Assembly: GCA_963720805.1 (NCBI GenBank)
Contig: CAVRGT010000001.1
Span: forward strand, 1 to 64,000
Source of the DNA: VRUE01 sp963720805
GTDB taxonomy: Bacteria > Actinomycetota > Thermoleophilia > Solirubrobacterales > 70-9
DNA: 64,000 nucleotides
Reading direction: 5' to 3'
A program made the translations under genes and the position numbers. Below the pieces are notes generated by a model. It was not told the DNA's origin and ran no database searches. It was given only the letters and a program-made list of their open reading frames with translations. This document shows, piece after piece, positions 8,289 through 16,864 of this stretch. Position 1 is the first letter of the stretch. Each line of letters begins with the position of its first letter.

Positions 8289-10166
8289 CTAGCCGCCTAA
8301 CCCGCTCCAGGTGACGCCAAGTCCTTCACCGGCAAGACTCAGCTTGGCGCTGCCGTCGAAGGTCGCTTTGTGTTCGGTGGTTTTGGAGATCGCCCACATT
8401 TCAGTTAACGGACCCGCTTCGAGCACGTGGTCGACTGCTTCGGTGTCGAGTTCCCCTTTGCTGTCTTTGGCATAGAAGGCGCCGAGGACGGGTACTTTGG
8501 TCCCGATCGGGCAACCTTTACCCATTTCCAGAGTCACGAACGTTTCGCCCGTCAGTGGTTGGAGTCGAAGCAGGGTCAAGCCTTCATGCAGGACGAGCTG
8601 TCCTTTGAGGGGGTTGGTCACGACAGTGCCCACTGCGCTGCCATTGCTATGAACTTCGCATTCCGCAGTTGCTTTCCCGTTGAGGAGAACCTGGCAGCCT
8701 CCATATGAGAGCGTCCCAGAGCTCGTGCCTTCGACTTCGAGCAGTGCTTTTTCGCCGCTCAGGCTTTCGCATGAGACCGTGGTGGAAACTCCGGAAATTG
8801 TGGTTAAGAGGCTTAGCGTCCCTTCTGCTTCGGTCGAGAGTTCGACCGGCAAGGAGGGAGGAGGGGGGATCATCCATTCCGGGGTTTCCCCTAACCCGCT
8901 CCAGGTGACGCCAAGTCCTTCACCGGCAAGACTCAGCTTGGCGCTGCCGTCGAAGGTCGCTTTGTGTTCGGTGGTTTTGGAGATCGCCCACATTTCAGTT
9001 AACGGACCCGCTTCGAGCACGTGGTCGACTGCTTCGGTGTCGAGTTCCCCTTTGCTGTCTTTGGCATAGAAGGCGCCGAGGACGGGTACTTTGGTCCCGA
9101 TCGGGCAACCTTTACCCATTTCCAGAGTCACGAACGTTTCGCCCGTCAGTGGTTGGAGTCGAAGCAGGGTCAAGCCTTCATGCAGGACGAGCTGTCCTTT
9201 GAGGGGGTTGGTCACGACAGTGCCCACTGCGCTGCCATTGCTATGAACTTCGCATTCCGCAGTTGCTTTCCCGTTGAGGAGAACCTGGCAGCCTCCATAT
9301 GAGAGCGTCCCAGAGCTCGTGCCTTCGACTTCGAGCAGTGCTTTTTCGCCGCTCAGGCTTTCGCATGAGACCGTGGTGGAAACTCCGGAAATTGTGGTTA
9401 AGAGGCTCAGCGTCCCTTCTGCTTCGGTCGAGAGTTCGACCGGCAAGGAGGGAGGAGGGGGGATCATCCATTCCGGGGTTTCCCCTAACCCGCTCCAGGT
9501 GACGCCAAGTCCTTCACCGGCAAGACTCAGCTTGGCGCTGCCGTCGAAGGTCGCTTTGTGTTCGGTGGTTTTGGAGATCGCCCACATTTCAGTTAACGGA
9601 CCCGCTTCGAGCACGTGGTCGACTGCTTCGGTGTCGAGTTCCCCTTTGCTGTCTTTGGCATAGAAGGCGCCGAGGACGGGTACTTTGGTCCCGATCGGGC
9701 AACCTTTACCCATTTCCAGAGTCACGAACGTTTCGCCCGTCAGTGGTTGGAGTCGAAGCAGGGTCAAGCCTTCATGCAGGACGAGCTGTCCTTTGAGGGG
9801 GTTGGTCACGACAGTGCCCACTGCGCTGCCATTGCTATGAACTTCGCATTCCGCAGTTGCTTTCCCGTTGAGGAGAACCTGGCAGCCTCCATATGAGAGC
9901 GTCCCAGAGCTCGTGCCTTCGACTTCGAGCAGTGCTTTTTCGCCGCTCAGGCTTTCGCATGAGACCGTGGTGGAAACTCCGGAAATTGTGGTTAAGAGGC
10001 TTAGCGTCCCTTCCGCTTCGGTCGAGAGTTCGACCGGCAAGGAGGGAGGAGGGGGGATCATCCATTCCGGGGTGCCTTCAGCGCTGGACATCGCGAGTCC
10101 GAGTGTGCTGATAGCGATGGTCGTACAGAGGCCGAGAATCGCGATATGAAGTCTCCGTCGGGTCAT
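8289..10166 (-). CDS. Secreted protein of three near-identical 198-residue repeats
   Basis: The product has a signal peptide (MTRRRLHIAILGLCT, core, then SSAEG) followed by three copies of a 198-residue unit. Each unit starts GTPEWMIPPPPS or ETPEWMIPPPPS and ends VTWSGLG. Each has four Cys (VSCES, GGCQV, AECEV, KGCPI), spaced much as in cassette protein B, so a shared extracellular fold is likely. I chose the ATG at 10166 because it opens a normal signal peptide; an upstream ATG at 10217 would add 17 residues. The repeats are identical at DNA level except for two or three bases, so the expansion is recent or under gene conversion. The gene is less GC-rich than its neighbours. Function is unknown. 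Confidence 0.75.
   Translation of the reverse strand: MTRRRLHIAILGLCTTIAISTLGLAMSSAEGTPEWMIPPPPSLPVELSTEAEGTLSLLTTISGVSTTVSCESLSGEKALLEVEGTSSGTLSYGGCQVLLNGKATAECEVHSNGSAVGTVVTNPLKGQLVLHEGLTLLRLQPLTGETFVTLEMGKGCPIGTKVPVLGAFYAKDSKGELDTEAVDHVLEAGPLTEMWAISKTTEHKATFDGSAKLSLAGEGLGVTWSGLGETPEWMIPPPPSLPVELSTEAEGTLSLLTTISGVSTTVSCESLSGEKALLEVEGTSSGTLSYGGCQVLLNGKATAECEVHSNGSAVGTVVTNPLKGQLVLHEGLTLLRLQPLTGETFVTLEMGKGCPIGTKVPVLGAFYAKDSKGELDTEAVDHVLEAGPLTEMWAISKTTEHKATFDGSAKLSLAGEGLGVTWSGLGETPEWMIPPPPSLPVELSTEAEGTLSLLTTISGVSTTVSCESLSGEKALLEVEGTSSGTLSYGGCQVLLNGKATAECEVHSNGSAVGTVVTNPLKGQLVLHEGLTLLRLQPLTGETFVTLEMGKGCPIGTKVPVLGAFYAKDSKGELDTEAVDHVLEAGPLTEMWAISKTTEHKATFDGSAKLSLAGEGLGVTWSGLGG
8296..10072. repeat. 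Three tandem 594-bp repeats
   Basis: The units run 8296-8889, 8890-9483 and 9484 to about 10072. Every landmark recurs at exactly 594 bp, and only about two internal base differences are visible, for example near 8813/9407 and near 10011. Period divisible by three keeps the frame open. Confidence 0.95.
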
Positions 10167-10316
10167 GGGGCTCGTCGTCCTTTTCTGGGCGGTTTTGGGA
10201 CAGGCAGAATAAAACAATTAAACAGAAAATGCTGAGCAACAGCCCGCAGGGTCGGGAAGCCGACCGCAGCCCTATATTCGGGTCGGCAACATGCACCCGC
10301 ATCCCTTCCAGGCCTG

Positions 10317-12213
10317 ATGGCCCAGCGAATCCCGCGCGATGAATCGCTGAGCCGCGTCCACGGCGTCGGGGCGCTGTTCGCCGCCGCCTACGGCAACGTC
10401 GGCTCCTCGATCTACTACGCGCTCGGCGTCACCGCGGCCTTTGCGCTCGGCCTGACGCCGGTTGCCTTCGTCATCTCGGGCCTGATCTTCGCCGCCACGG
10501 CGGCCACCTACGCCGAGGCGACGGTGATGTTCCCGGAGGCCGGCGGCTCCTCGAGCTTCGCCCGCCACGCCTTCAACGAGCTCATCAGCTTCATCGCGGC
10601 CTGGGGGCAGATGCTCAACTACACGATCACGGTCGCGATCTCGGCCTTCTTCGTGCCTCACTACCTGGCGGTGTTCTGGCCGTGGCTCGGCGAGAGTCCC
10701 GGCGACATCATCGGCGGCGCGGTCCTGATCCTCGTCCTCGCCCTGATCAACATCCGCGGCACCGAGGAGTCGGCCAAGCTCAACCTCGTTCTCGCCGTTG
10801 CCGACCTGGCGACCCAGGTCGTGCTGGTCGGGATCGGCCTCGTCCTCGTCTTCAGTCCGCAGGTCCTGGTCGACAACGTCCACCTCGGGGTCGCCCCGAC
10901 CTGGAGCGACTTCGCGCTCGGCGTCGCGGTCGGGATGATCGCGTATACCGGGATCGAGACGATCTCCAATATGGCCGAGGAGGCCAAGGACGCGGCGCGG
11001 ACGATCCCCAAAAGCGTTGGGCTCGTCGTGATCGCCGTGCTCGGCCTCTACCTGCTGATCCCGATCGTCGCGCTCTCGGCGATGCCGGTGGTCAAGGACG
11101 CCGCCGGCCACTACGCGACCGCGCTCGGCTCGAAGTTCGCCGACGACCCGATCCTCGGCATCGTCGAGAACCTCGGCCTCTCCTCGGGCCCGACCGAAAT
11201 CCTCCGCTATTACGTCGGCGTGCTGGCCGCGGTGATCCTGCTGATCGCCACCAACGCCGGCCTGATCGGCGTCTCCCGCCTCACCTACTCGATGGGCCAG
11301 CACCGCCAGCTCCCCGAGGGCCTGCGCCAGGTCCACCCCAAGTACCGCACCCCCTACATCGCGATCCTGATCTTCGCCGCGATCGCGATCCTCACCCTGA
11401 TCCCGGGCCAGACCGACTTCCTGGCGACGATGTACTCGTTCGGCGCGATGCTCTCCTTCACGATCGCCCACGTCGCGGTGATCCAGCTGCGCCGCCGCCA
11501 GTCCGGCATCGAGCGGCCCTGGCGCCCGCCACTCAACTTCCGCGCCTTCGGCACCGAGGTGCCGCTGACGGCCGTCCTCGGCGGCCTCGGCACCTTCACC
11601 GCCTGGCTCGTCGTGATGGCGCTCAACCCGCGCACGCTCGTCGTCGGCATCGGCTGGATGGCGCTCGGCATCCTCGTCTACGTCCTCTACCGCCGCAACC
11701 AGGGCCTGCCGCTGACCGAGACCGTCAAGGTGCTGACCCCGGAGCCGCTGGGGGTGGAGGAGATCGAGTACCGCTCCGTCCTGGTCGCCTTCGAGGACGA
11801 CCAGCCCTTCTCCGAGGAGGTCGTCGCGACCGCGATCAAGCTCGCCTCCAAGCGTCGCCGCGGCATCCACGTCGCACTCGATGCTGACCGTGCCCACGCA
11901 CCTGCCGCTTAACGCCGAGCTGCCCGATCAAGAAGGCGCGGCACAGAGCAAGATCGAGCAGGCGAGGCTGATCGGCGGCCAGCGCGTCACCGGCCACGTC
12001 GAGCGCGTCCGTCCCGGTCAGGCCGGCTACGACATCGCCGATGAGGCAAAGCTGATCAACGCCGCCGCCGTCGTCGTCGGCCTGCGCCACCGCAACGGCC
12101 GCCCCCTCTACGACAAGACCCTGCAGACCGTCCTCGGCGAGCGCCCCTGCCGCGTCATCGTCGTCTCCGAACAGGGCGCCCAGCGCGGCGAGCTGAGCCC
12201 GGCAGTCGCATAA
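10317..12213 (+). CDS. APC-family permease with UspA-like tail, broken by one frameshift
   Basis: Residues 1-460 form about 12 hydrophobic segments with the APC signature near the start (YGNVGSSIYYALGV) and GGSSSFARHAFNEL after helix 3. The tail begins a universal-stress-protein-like domain (YRSVLVAFEDDQPF). Near 11875 the frame breaks: the first frame runs on to a stop at 11912, while the rest of the tail (MLTVPTHLPLNAELP ... GERPCRVIVV) continues in the +1 frame to 12213. The paralogue at 13677-15728 has the tail intact, with LTLPLDAELPAEIEQA at the matching point. The gene is either a recent pseudogene or a sequence error. An AT-rich TATATT lies at 10273-10278. The substrate is unknown. 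Confidence 0.75.
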
Positions 12214-12223
12214 ACGTCACACA

Positions 12224-12246
12224 TTCCTGACGTTCTGCGCACCACG
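12224..12246 (+). repeat. Direct repeat, left copy, flanking the 12.2-13.4 kb insert
   Basis: TTCCTGACGTTCTGCGCACC plus ACG is repeated at 13434-13457 with one added base and one mismatch. The two copies bracket the small accessory genes between the permease paralogues. Confidence 0.6.
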
Positions 12247-12276
12247 TGCGCGTCCGCCTCTGAATGCGTCGGCTCC

Positions 12277-12495
12277 ATGGCTCCACCTTTCGTCCTCGGC
12301 GGGATTTTCACGAACGGCCTCTCGGGCGCGGTCGCGGTGCTGATCGGCCTTACCGGGCTCATGGGTGGTGCTGGGCGCTATGGCGCAATCCTTCGTGGCA
12401 AGACGCCGAGCGAAATTGATCGTATGACCGCGTTGGGCTTCTTTATTGGCCTAGGAGTCGGATGTCTTGCCCTTCTGATCGAATCCACGGCGTGA
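12277..12495 (+). CDS. Small membrane protein, hypothetical
   Basis: The 72-residue frame begins MAPPFVLGGIFTNG and contains two hydrophobic segments (GAVAVLIGLTGLMGG and FFIGLGVGCLALLI) joined by a polar stretch with Arg and Lys. There is no Shine-Dalgarno sequence. Base composition is less GC-rich than that of the permeases. It is not recognised. The gene lies in a probable accessory insert, so it may be cargo. Confidence 0.45.
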   Translation: MAPPFVLGGIFTNGLSGAVAVLIGLTGLMGGAGRYGAILRGKTPSEIDRMTALGFFIGLGVGCLALLIESTA

Positions 12496-12512
12496 GCTAG
12501 GATGTAGACAGG

Positions 12513-12731
12513 ATGTTTCGCATTGCTCTCATTTACATCGCAGTCCTTGCGGCGACGGCGGTACTGGTTCTCTCGCTGAATGCACTTGAAGCGGGGACGG
12601 CCGTGTCACTCGCGGTCTTCGCCTTGTTTGCGGTATCGATCGGCTTCGCAATCGGCTACTTCGTTGACCGAATCCCTGAGATTCCTCGCCCCCGCCGAGT
12701 ACGACACCGCCCAGCTCCTCCACCCGGGTAA
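12513..12731 (+). CDS. Small two-helix membrane protein, hypothetical
   Basis: The 72-residue frame has two clear hydrophobic helices (IALIYIAVLAATAVLVLSL and VSLAVFALFAVSIGFAIGY) and a basic Pro/Arg tail. TAGGAT at 12498-12503 lies 9 nt before the ATG and there is no Shine-Dalgarno sequence, so translation is probably leaderless. Its 3' end overlaps a decayed reading frame. It is not recognised. Confidence 0.5.
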   Translation: MFRIALIYIAVLAATAVLVLSLNALEAGTAVSLAVFALFAVSIGFAIGYFVDRIPEIPRPRRVRHRPAPPPG

Positions 12732-12939
12732 ACCCCACGAGGACCCCCGGACCTTCTCGCGCATCTGACGGCAGTCGGCATGCCCGGCCCTGGTAATCGA
12801 GTCGGAGCGGCTGCAGAGCGAAGATGACGATCGCTATTGGCGACAGGTCCACCGTGGGCGATCGATGGTCGAGCGGCTTGAACACGCCTTTGACGCCGCC
12901 GCATTCTCCGCCGAGCTTCGCGGCCTTGCGGGTCGGTAG
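12660..12939 (+). pseudogene. Decayed partner gene upstream of a nucleotidyltransferase
   Basis: One frame reads SLRFLAPAEYDTAQLLHPG...RTFSRI, then a TGA at 12766-12768, and continues without further stops as ALVIESERLQSEDDDRYW...SAELRGLAGR to a TAG at 12937-12939. The continuous composition on both sides of the TGA suggests one former gene with an internal stop. It ends 2 nt before the next ATG, the spacing expected for a two-gene module. The family is not recognised. Confidence 0.4.
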
Positions 12940-12941
12940 GG

Positions 12942-13430
12942 ATGGGCGAGCACCCCTTCTCTGCCGGGGAGATCTTCGCGACGCTTGAGCGCCACGGCGT
13001 CGACTACGTCGCTATAGGCGGAATTGCGGCTAATGCTCACGGCTCGCGCCGCCTCACGCTCGAGGTCGACATCATCCCGGAGCCGGAGACTCCGAACTAC
13101 GAGCTGCTCGCCGCCGCGCTCAATGAGCTCGACGCCCCGGAGACCGCGGTCGATGCAAGTTTTCGCAGCCTTGATCCACGTGACAGCTTCGATCTGGCGC
13201 GAGCGGATGTTCTCAAGCTGGCGACCGCCGCCGGCGATCTCGACGTAATCAACGGCGCGCCCGGCGCGCCGCCATATGAAGACCTTCGCAAGCGGGCAAT
13301 CGAGGTTGAAGTGCGCGGTACGCGTATCCGCATCGCCTCACTCGACGATCTGATCGCGATGAAGCGAGCGACCGGTCGCCCACGCGATCTGCGTGACATC
13401 GCCGACCTCACCGCCGAGCCAGGCGAGTAG
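12942..13430 (+). CDS. Nucleotidyltransferase-fold protein of a toxin-antitoxin-like module
   Basis: The 162-residue protein has the motif GVDYVAIGGIAANAHGS followed by TLEVDIIPE. This matches the G-G/S-x-A...D-x-D layout of minimal nucleotidyltransferases (AbiEii-like or DUF6036-like). A later RIASLDDLIAMKRATGRPRD segment is also typical of these families. The start is 2 nt after the stop of the decayed upstream frame, so it was probably the second gene of a pair. Its location between direct repeats and between two paralogous permeases suggests horizontal acquisition. Whether it is still active is unclear. Confidence 0.65.
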   Translation: MGEHPFSAGEIFATLERHGVDYVAIGGIAANAHGSRRLTLEVDIIPEPETPNYELLAAALNELDAPETAVDASFRSLDPRDSFDLARADVLKLATAAGDLDVINGAPGAPPYEDLRKRAIEVEVRGTRIRIASLDDLIAMKRATGRPRDLRDIADLTAEPGE

Positions 13431-13433
13431 CAC

Positions 13434-13457
13434 TTCCCTGACATTCTGCGCACCACG
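13434..13457 (+). repeat. Direct repeat, right copy, flanking the 12.2-13.4 kb insert
   Basis: This matches 12224-12246 over about 23 bases (TTCCCTGACATTCTGCGCAC plus CACG). It starts just after the nucleotidyltransferase stop codon. Confidence 0.6.
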
Positions 13458-13491
13458 CGTAGGAGCCGCCACGCACTTAGAATCCCTTTCA

Positions 13492-13680
13492 GTGGCCTCC
13501 CCCGAGCGGATCTATCAGGGCTCCGTCCGGGCCTTCTCCGTCGTCTTCATCGCCCTCGGCCTGCTGATCCTCATCGCCACCCTCCTCAACGGTGGCGGCC
13601 CGCTCTCGGTCGGCACGCTGCTCGGCATTGCCTTTCTCGCCGTCGGCGCGGGCCGGCTCTGGATAGCGTCCCGTACGTGA
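13492..13680 (+). CDS. Small two-helix membrane protein preceding permease
   Basis: The 62-residue frame starts at a GTG that lies 8 nt after TAGAAT (13478-13483), a leaderless arrangement. It contains the segments FSVVFIALGLLILIATLL and VGTLLGIAFLAVGAGRLW. The stop overlaps the permease start as GTGA, which indicates coupled translation. It could be an accessory subunit of that permease; this is inference from position only. Confidence 0.55.
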   Translation: MASPERIYQGSVRAFSVVFIALGLLILIATLLNGGGPLSVGTLLGIAFLAVGAGRLWIASRT

Positions 13681-15728
13681 GCACGCCCGGGTCAGAGGCA
13701 CAGCCTCCGCCGCCGACTGAGCAGCCCTCCAAACCGCGGCTGGAGCCGCTGCTGCAGCGCGCCACGGGCGTGCCGGGGCTCTTCGTCGCCGTCTACTCGG
13801 CGGTCGGCTTCTCGATCTACTTCTCGCTCGGCGTCGTCGCCGACCGCGGGCTCGGCCTGACGCCGCTGATCTTCCTCGCCGCCGGCCTGCTCTTCGTCGT
13901 CACCACGCTCAGCTACGTCGAGGGCGGCGCGATGCTGCGCGAACGCGGCGGCTCCTCGAGCTTCGCCCGCAACGCCTTCAACGAGCTGATCGCCTTCATC
14001 GCCGGCTGGGCGATCCTGATCGACTACCTGATCGTCGCCGCCCTCGCGGCGATCTCGGTTCCGCATTACCTCGAGCCGATCTCCTCCAACTTCTCGAGAG
14101 CCGGCTGGGAGATCGGCATCGCCGGCGCCGTGATCGTCGCTGCCTGCGTGCTCAACATGCTCAACATCACCGGCCGCAGCCGCGAGCGGCCGCTGGCGGT
14201 GCTCGCCCTCGCCGACATCGCCCTGCAGCTGGCGGTGATCGTCGTCGGCGTGCTCGCGGTCTTCCACCCCGACCGCCTCACCGACCAGATCAACCTCTTC
14301 ACCAGCCCCGACTTCCACGACATCGTCTACGCCTCGGTCGTGGCGATGCTCGCCTACGCGGGCATCGAGGCCGCCTCGGACCTCGCCCCCGACATCAACG
14401 TCGACCCCCGCGACCTCAAGCGCATCGTCTCGGTCGGCGCCCTCGCGGTGCCGCTCGTCTACGCCGGCATGGCGGCGATCGCGCTGATGGCGGTGCCGGT
14501 CGTCGCCGGGCCGAACGGGCCGGAAACGGCCCTCGGCCACCAATACGTCGAGGCGCCGGTGCTCGGCGTCGTCTCCGCCTATCACCCGATCTGGCTCTCC
14601 GACGCGATGCGCTGGCTGGTCGTCGCGATCGCCACACCGGTCCTCTTCTGGGCCGTGACGACGGCGCTGCTCGGCGTCTCCCGCCACATCTACACGCTGG
14701 CGATCAACCGCCAGATCCCCAGCTGGCTGGGCAAGCTCAACAGCCGCCACGCGACGCCGCAGGTGGCGATCGCGATCTCCGGCGTGATCGCGATCGGCCT
14801 GGTCCTGCCGACCAACGTCAAGCTGCTCGCCGGCCTCTACGCCTTCGGCGCGATGCTGGCGATCACGATCGCTCAGCTCTCGATCCTGCGCCTGCGCGTC
14901 ACCCAGCCCGACCGGCGGCGCCCCTTCCGCGTCCCGCTCGACGTCAACTGGCGCGGCGCCCAGCTGCCGCTGCCGGCGCTCGGCGGCGGGATCGTCAGCG
15001 CCCTCGCCTTCGTCAGCGTCCTCATCTACCACGACACCGCCCGCTGGGTCGGCCTCGGTTGGATGACCTTCGGCCTGCTCTTCTACGTCATCTACCGCAA
15101 GGGCTTCGAGGGGACGACGCTGACCAAGCGCGTCACCGTCAGCGAGAAGGCGCTGACCAAGCAGGTGCCCGAAGTCGCCTTCCGCAACATCCTCGTGCCG
15201 GTCTTCGGCTCAAAGCTCGACGACGACATCGTCTCCACCGCCGGCCGGCTCGCCGCCGCCGAGCAGGAGCAGGCCGAGAGCGGGGAGGACCCCACTCGTC
15301 TCGACCTCGTCTACGTGATCGAGGTGCCGCTGACGCTGCCGCTCGACGCCGAGCTGCCGGCCGAGATCGAGCAGGCCGCCCAGCGCGCCCTGCAGCGGGC
15401 CAGCGACGTCGGCGAGGAGTACGCGGACGTCAAGGTCAGCGCCAAGGCGGTGCGCGCCCGCGGCGTCGGCGCCGGCATCGTCGAAGCGGCCCGCCGCTAC
15501 AACTCCGAGGCGATCGTGATCGGCGGCGAGCCGCCGAGCAAGATCAAGGGTGGCGCCAAGCTCGGCGGCATCGGCGCCCCCAGGCCCGCCGAGATCGGCG
15601 CCGCGACCGAGTACGTGCTCAAGAAGGCACCATGCCGGGTGTTGCTGACAGCGCCGCCCGAGGCGACGCCCGAACCGGCACCGGAGTCATCGATTGCTGA
15701 GCCCACAGCGATCGCTGACCGAGACTAG
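13677..15728 (+). CDS. APC-family permease with C-terminal UspA-like domain
   Basis: This 683-residue protein has about 12 membrane segments (residues 25-470) with the APC-type start YSAVGFSIYFSLGVV and GGSSSFARNAFNELIAFI. A cytoplasmic tail of about 190 residues follows and starts AFRNILVPVFGSKLDD. It continues with VYVIEVPLTLPLDAELP, EAIVIGGEPPSK and CRVLLTAP, as in universal stress proteins. It is paralogous to the broken gene at 10317-12213. Two TrkA-type genes follow within 20 nt. The transport substrate cannot be read from sequence; the TrkA neighbours make potassium or a potassium-linked solute plausible. Confidence 0.8.
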   Translation: MSTPGSEAQPPPPTEQPSKPRLEPLLQRATGVPGLFVAVYSAVGFSIYFSLGVVADRGLGLTPLIFLAAGLLFVVTTLSYVEGGAMLRERGGSSSFARNAFNELIAFIAGWAILIDYLIVAALAAISVPHYLEPISSNFSRAGWEIGIAGAVIVAACVLNMLNITGRSRERPLAVLALADIALQLAVIVVGVLAVFHPDRLTDQINLFTSPDFHDIVYASVVAMLAYAGIEAASDLAPDINVDPRDLKRIVSVGALAVPLVYAGMAAIALMAVPVVAGPNGPETALGHQYVEAPVLGVVSAYHPIWLSDAMRWLVVAIATPVLFWAVTTALLGVSRHIYTLAINRQIPSWLGKLNSRHATPQVAIAISGVIAIGLVLPTNVKLLAGLYAFGAMLAITIAQLSILRLRVTQPDRRRPFRVPLDVNWRGAQLPLPALGGGIVSALAFVSVLIYHDTARWVGLGWMTFGLLFYVIYRKGFEGTTLTKRVTVSEKALTKQVPEVAFRNILVPVFGSKLDDDIVSTAGRLAAAEQEQAESGEDPTRLDLVYVIEVPLTLPLDAELPAEIEQAAQRALQRASDVGEEYADVKVSAKAVRARGVGAGIVEAARRYNSEAIVIGGEPPSKIKGGAKLGGIGAPRPAEIGAATEYVLKKAPCRVLLTAPPEATPEPAPESSIAEPTAIADRD

Positions 15729-15746
15729 TATCCGAGCCGTGATCGC

Positions 15747-16187
15747 ATGTTCATCCTGATCGTTGGCTGTGGCCGCGTTGGCTCCTCCGTCGCCCGCTCG
15801 ATGCTGAGCGAGGGGCACGAAGTCTCCTGCCTCGACGAGGACCCGGAGTCCCACGCGCGGCTCGAGGTCGGGCTCGACAAGGGCTGGGAGGACCTCGGCG
15901 GCCAGTTCACGGTCGGCGCCGGGCTGGAGACCGACGCGCTGGTCGCCGCCGGGATCGAGAACGCCGATGCCTTCATCGCCTCCACCGACGGCGACAACAC
16001 CAACATCATCATCGCCCAGATCGCCCAGCAGCGCTACAGCGTGCCGACCGTGATCGCCCGCATCCTCGACCCGCTGCGGGCCGAATGGTACGAGCGCCAG
16101 GGCATGCACACCGTCTGCCCGACCCGGGTCGCGATCGACATGCTCGAGGGCGCCGTGCGCGAGGGCGCCGTGCGCGAGGCCTCCTGA
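15747..16187 (+). CDS. TrkA-N domain NAD-binding protein (short)
   Basis: The 146-residue protein has the Rossmann motif ILIVGCGRVGSSVA, an acidic end to strand 2 (CLDEDPE) and the strand ADAFIASTDGDNTNI, which is the TrkA-N pattern for NAD(H)-binding regulators of potassium transport. It lacks the TrkA-C domain. It ends in a near repeat, GAVREGAVREAS. The stop overlaps the next ATG (TGATG). Together with the next gene it probably forms a heteromeric regulator, perhaps of the preceding permease. Confidence 0.8.
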   Translation: MFILIVGCGRVGSSVARSMLSEGHEVSCLDEDPESHARLEVGLDKGWEDLGGQFTVGAGLETDALVAAGIENADAFIASTDGDNTNIIIAQIAQQRYSVPTVIARILDPLRAEWYERQGMHTVCPTRVAIDMLEGAVREGAVREAS

Positions 16188-16864
16188 TGTACATCATCGT
16201 CGTCGGTGCGGGCAAGGTGGGCTGGAACCTGGCCCGCGAGCTGCTCGAAAAGGAACACGAGGTGACGGTGATCGAGAACAACCGCCGCCGCTACCTGACC
16301 GTCGAGCAGGAGCTCGAGCACAACGTCTCCTACGGCGACGCCTCCGAGCTCTGGGTGCTGGAGCGGGCCGGGATCGAACGCGCCGACATGGTGATCGCGG
16401 TTACCGGCGACGACGAGGACAACATGCTGATCTGCCAGGTGGCGAAGGAGAAGTACGAGGTCGAGCGGATCATCGCCCGGGTCAACAACCCCCGCAACAA
16501 GCCCCACTTCGACCTGCTCGGGATCAAGCCCTCGGTCTCGGCCACCGACCTGATCCTGCGCCTGCTCGAGCACGAGGTGCCCGAGTACGGCCTCGTCCAC
16601 CTGCTCGACCTGCAGGAGGAGCAGCTGGAGATCATCGAGATGTTGCTCGGCAAGGACTGCGGGGTAACCGGCAAGCGTGTCGGCGATCTCGAAATGCCCG
16701 AAGGCAGCCTCTTGATCTCGGTGCTGCGCAACGGAAAGGGCTTCGTTCCCGTCGCCGACACGGTGCTCGAGGTCGGCGACGAGGTGCTGGCGGTGCTCGA
16801 CCCGGGCCACGAGGAGCAGCTGAAGGACATGTTCGGTCCCGCCTCCGGCAACGGCAGTGGCTGA
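16187..16864 (+). CDS. TrkA-type protein with N- and C-domains
   Basis: The 225-residue product starts at the ATG overlapping the previous stop. Residues 1-130 are TrkA-N (IIVVGAGKVGWNLA, VIAVTGDDEDNML). Residues 140-215 form a TrkA-C-like domain (GKRVGDLEMPEGSLL...LEVGDEVLAVLDPG) that in known systems binds nucleotides or cyclic dinucleotides. The tandem of one short and one full TrkA protein is common in actinobacteria. The end overlaps the next gene by 8 nt. Confidence 0.85.
   Translation: MYIIVVGAGKVGWNLARELLEKEHEVTVIENNRRRYLTVEQELEHNVSYGDASELWVLERAGIERADMVIAVTGDDEDNMLICQVAKEKYEVERIIARVNNPRNKPHFDLLGIKPSVSATDLILRLLEHEVPEYGLVHLLDLQEEQLEIIEMLLGKDCGVTGKRVGDLEMPEGSLLISVLRNGKGFVPVADTVLEVGDEVLAVLDPGHEEQLKDMFGPASGNGSG

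Noticed and set aside
8296..10072. Tandem repeats considered as a CRISPR array
   Set aside because: The units are 594 bp, fully coding and without spacers; no cas genes are nearby.
10272..11897. A 541-codon open frame on the reverse strand opposite the first permease
   Set aside because: It is Arg/Asp/Glu/Gly-rich without any domain, a typical antisense shadow of GC-rich coding DNA; the forward frame has clear APC helices.
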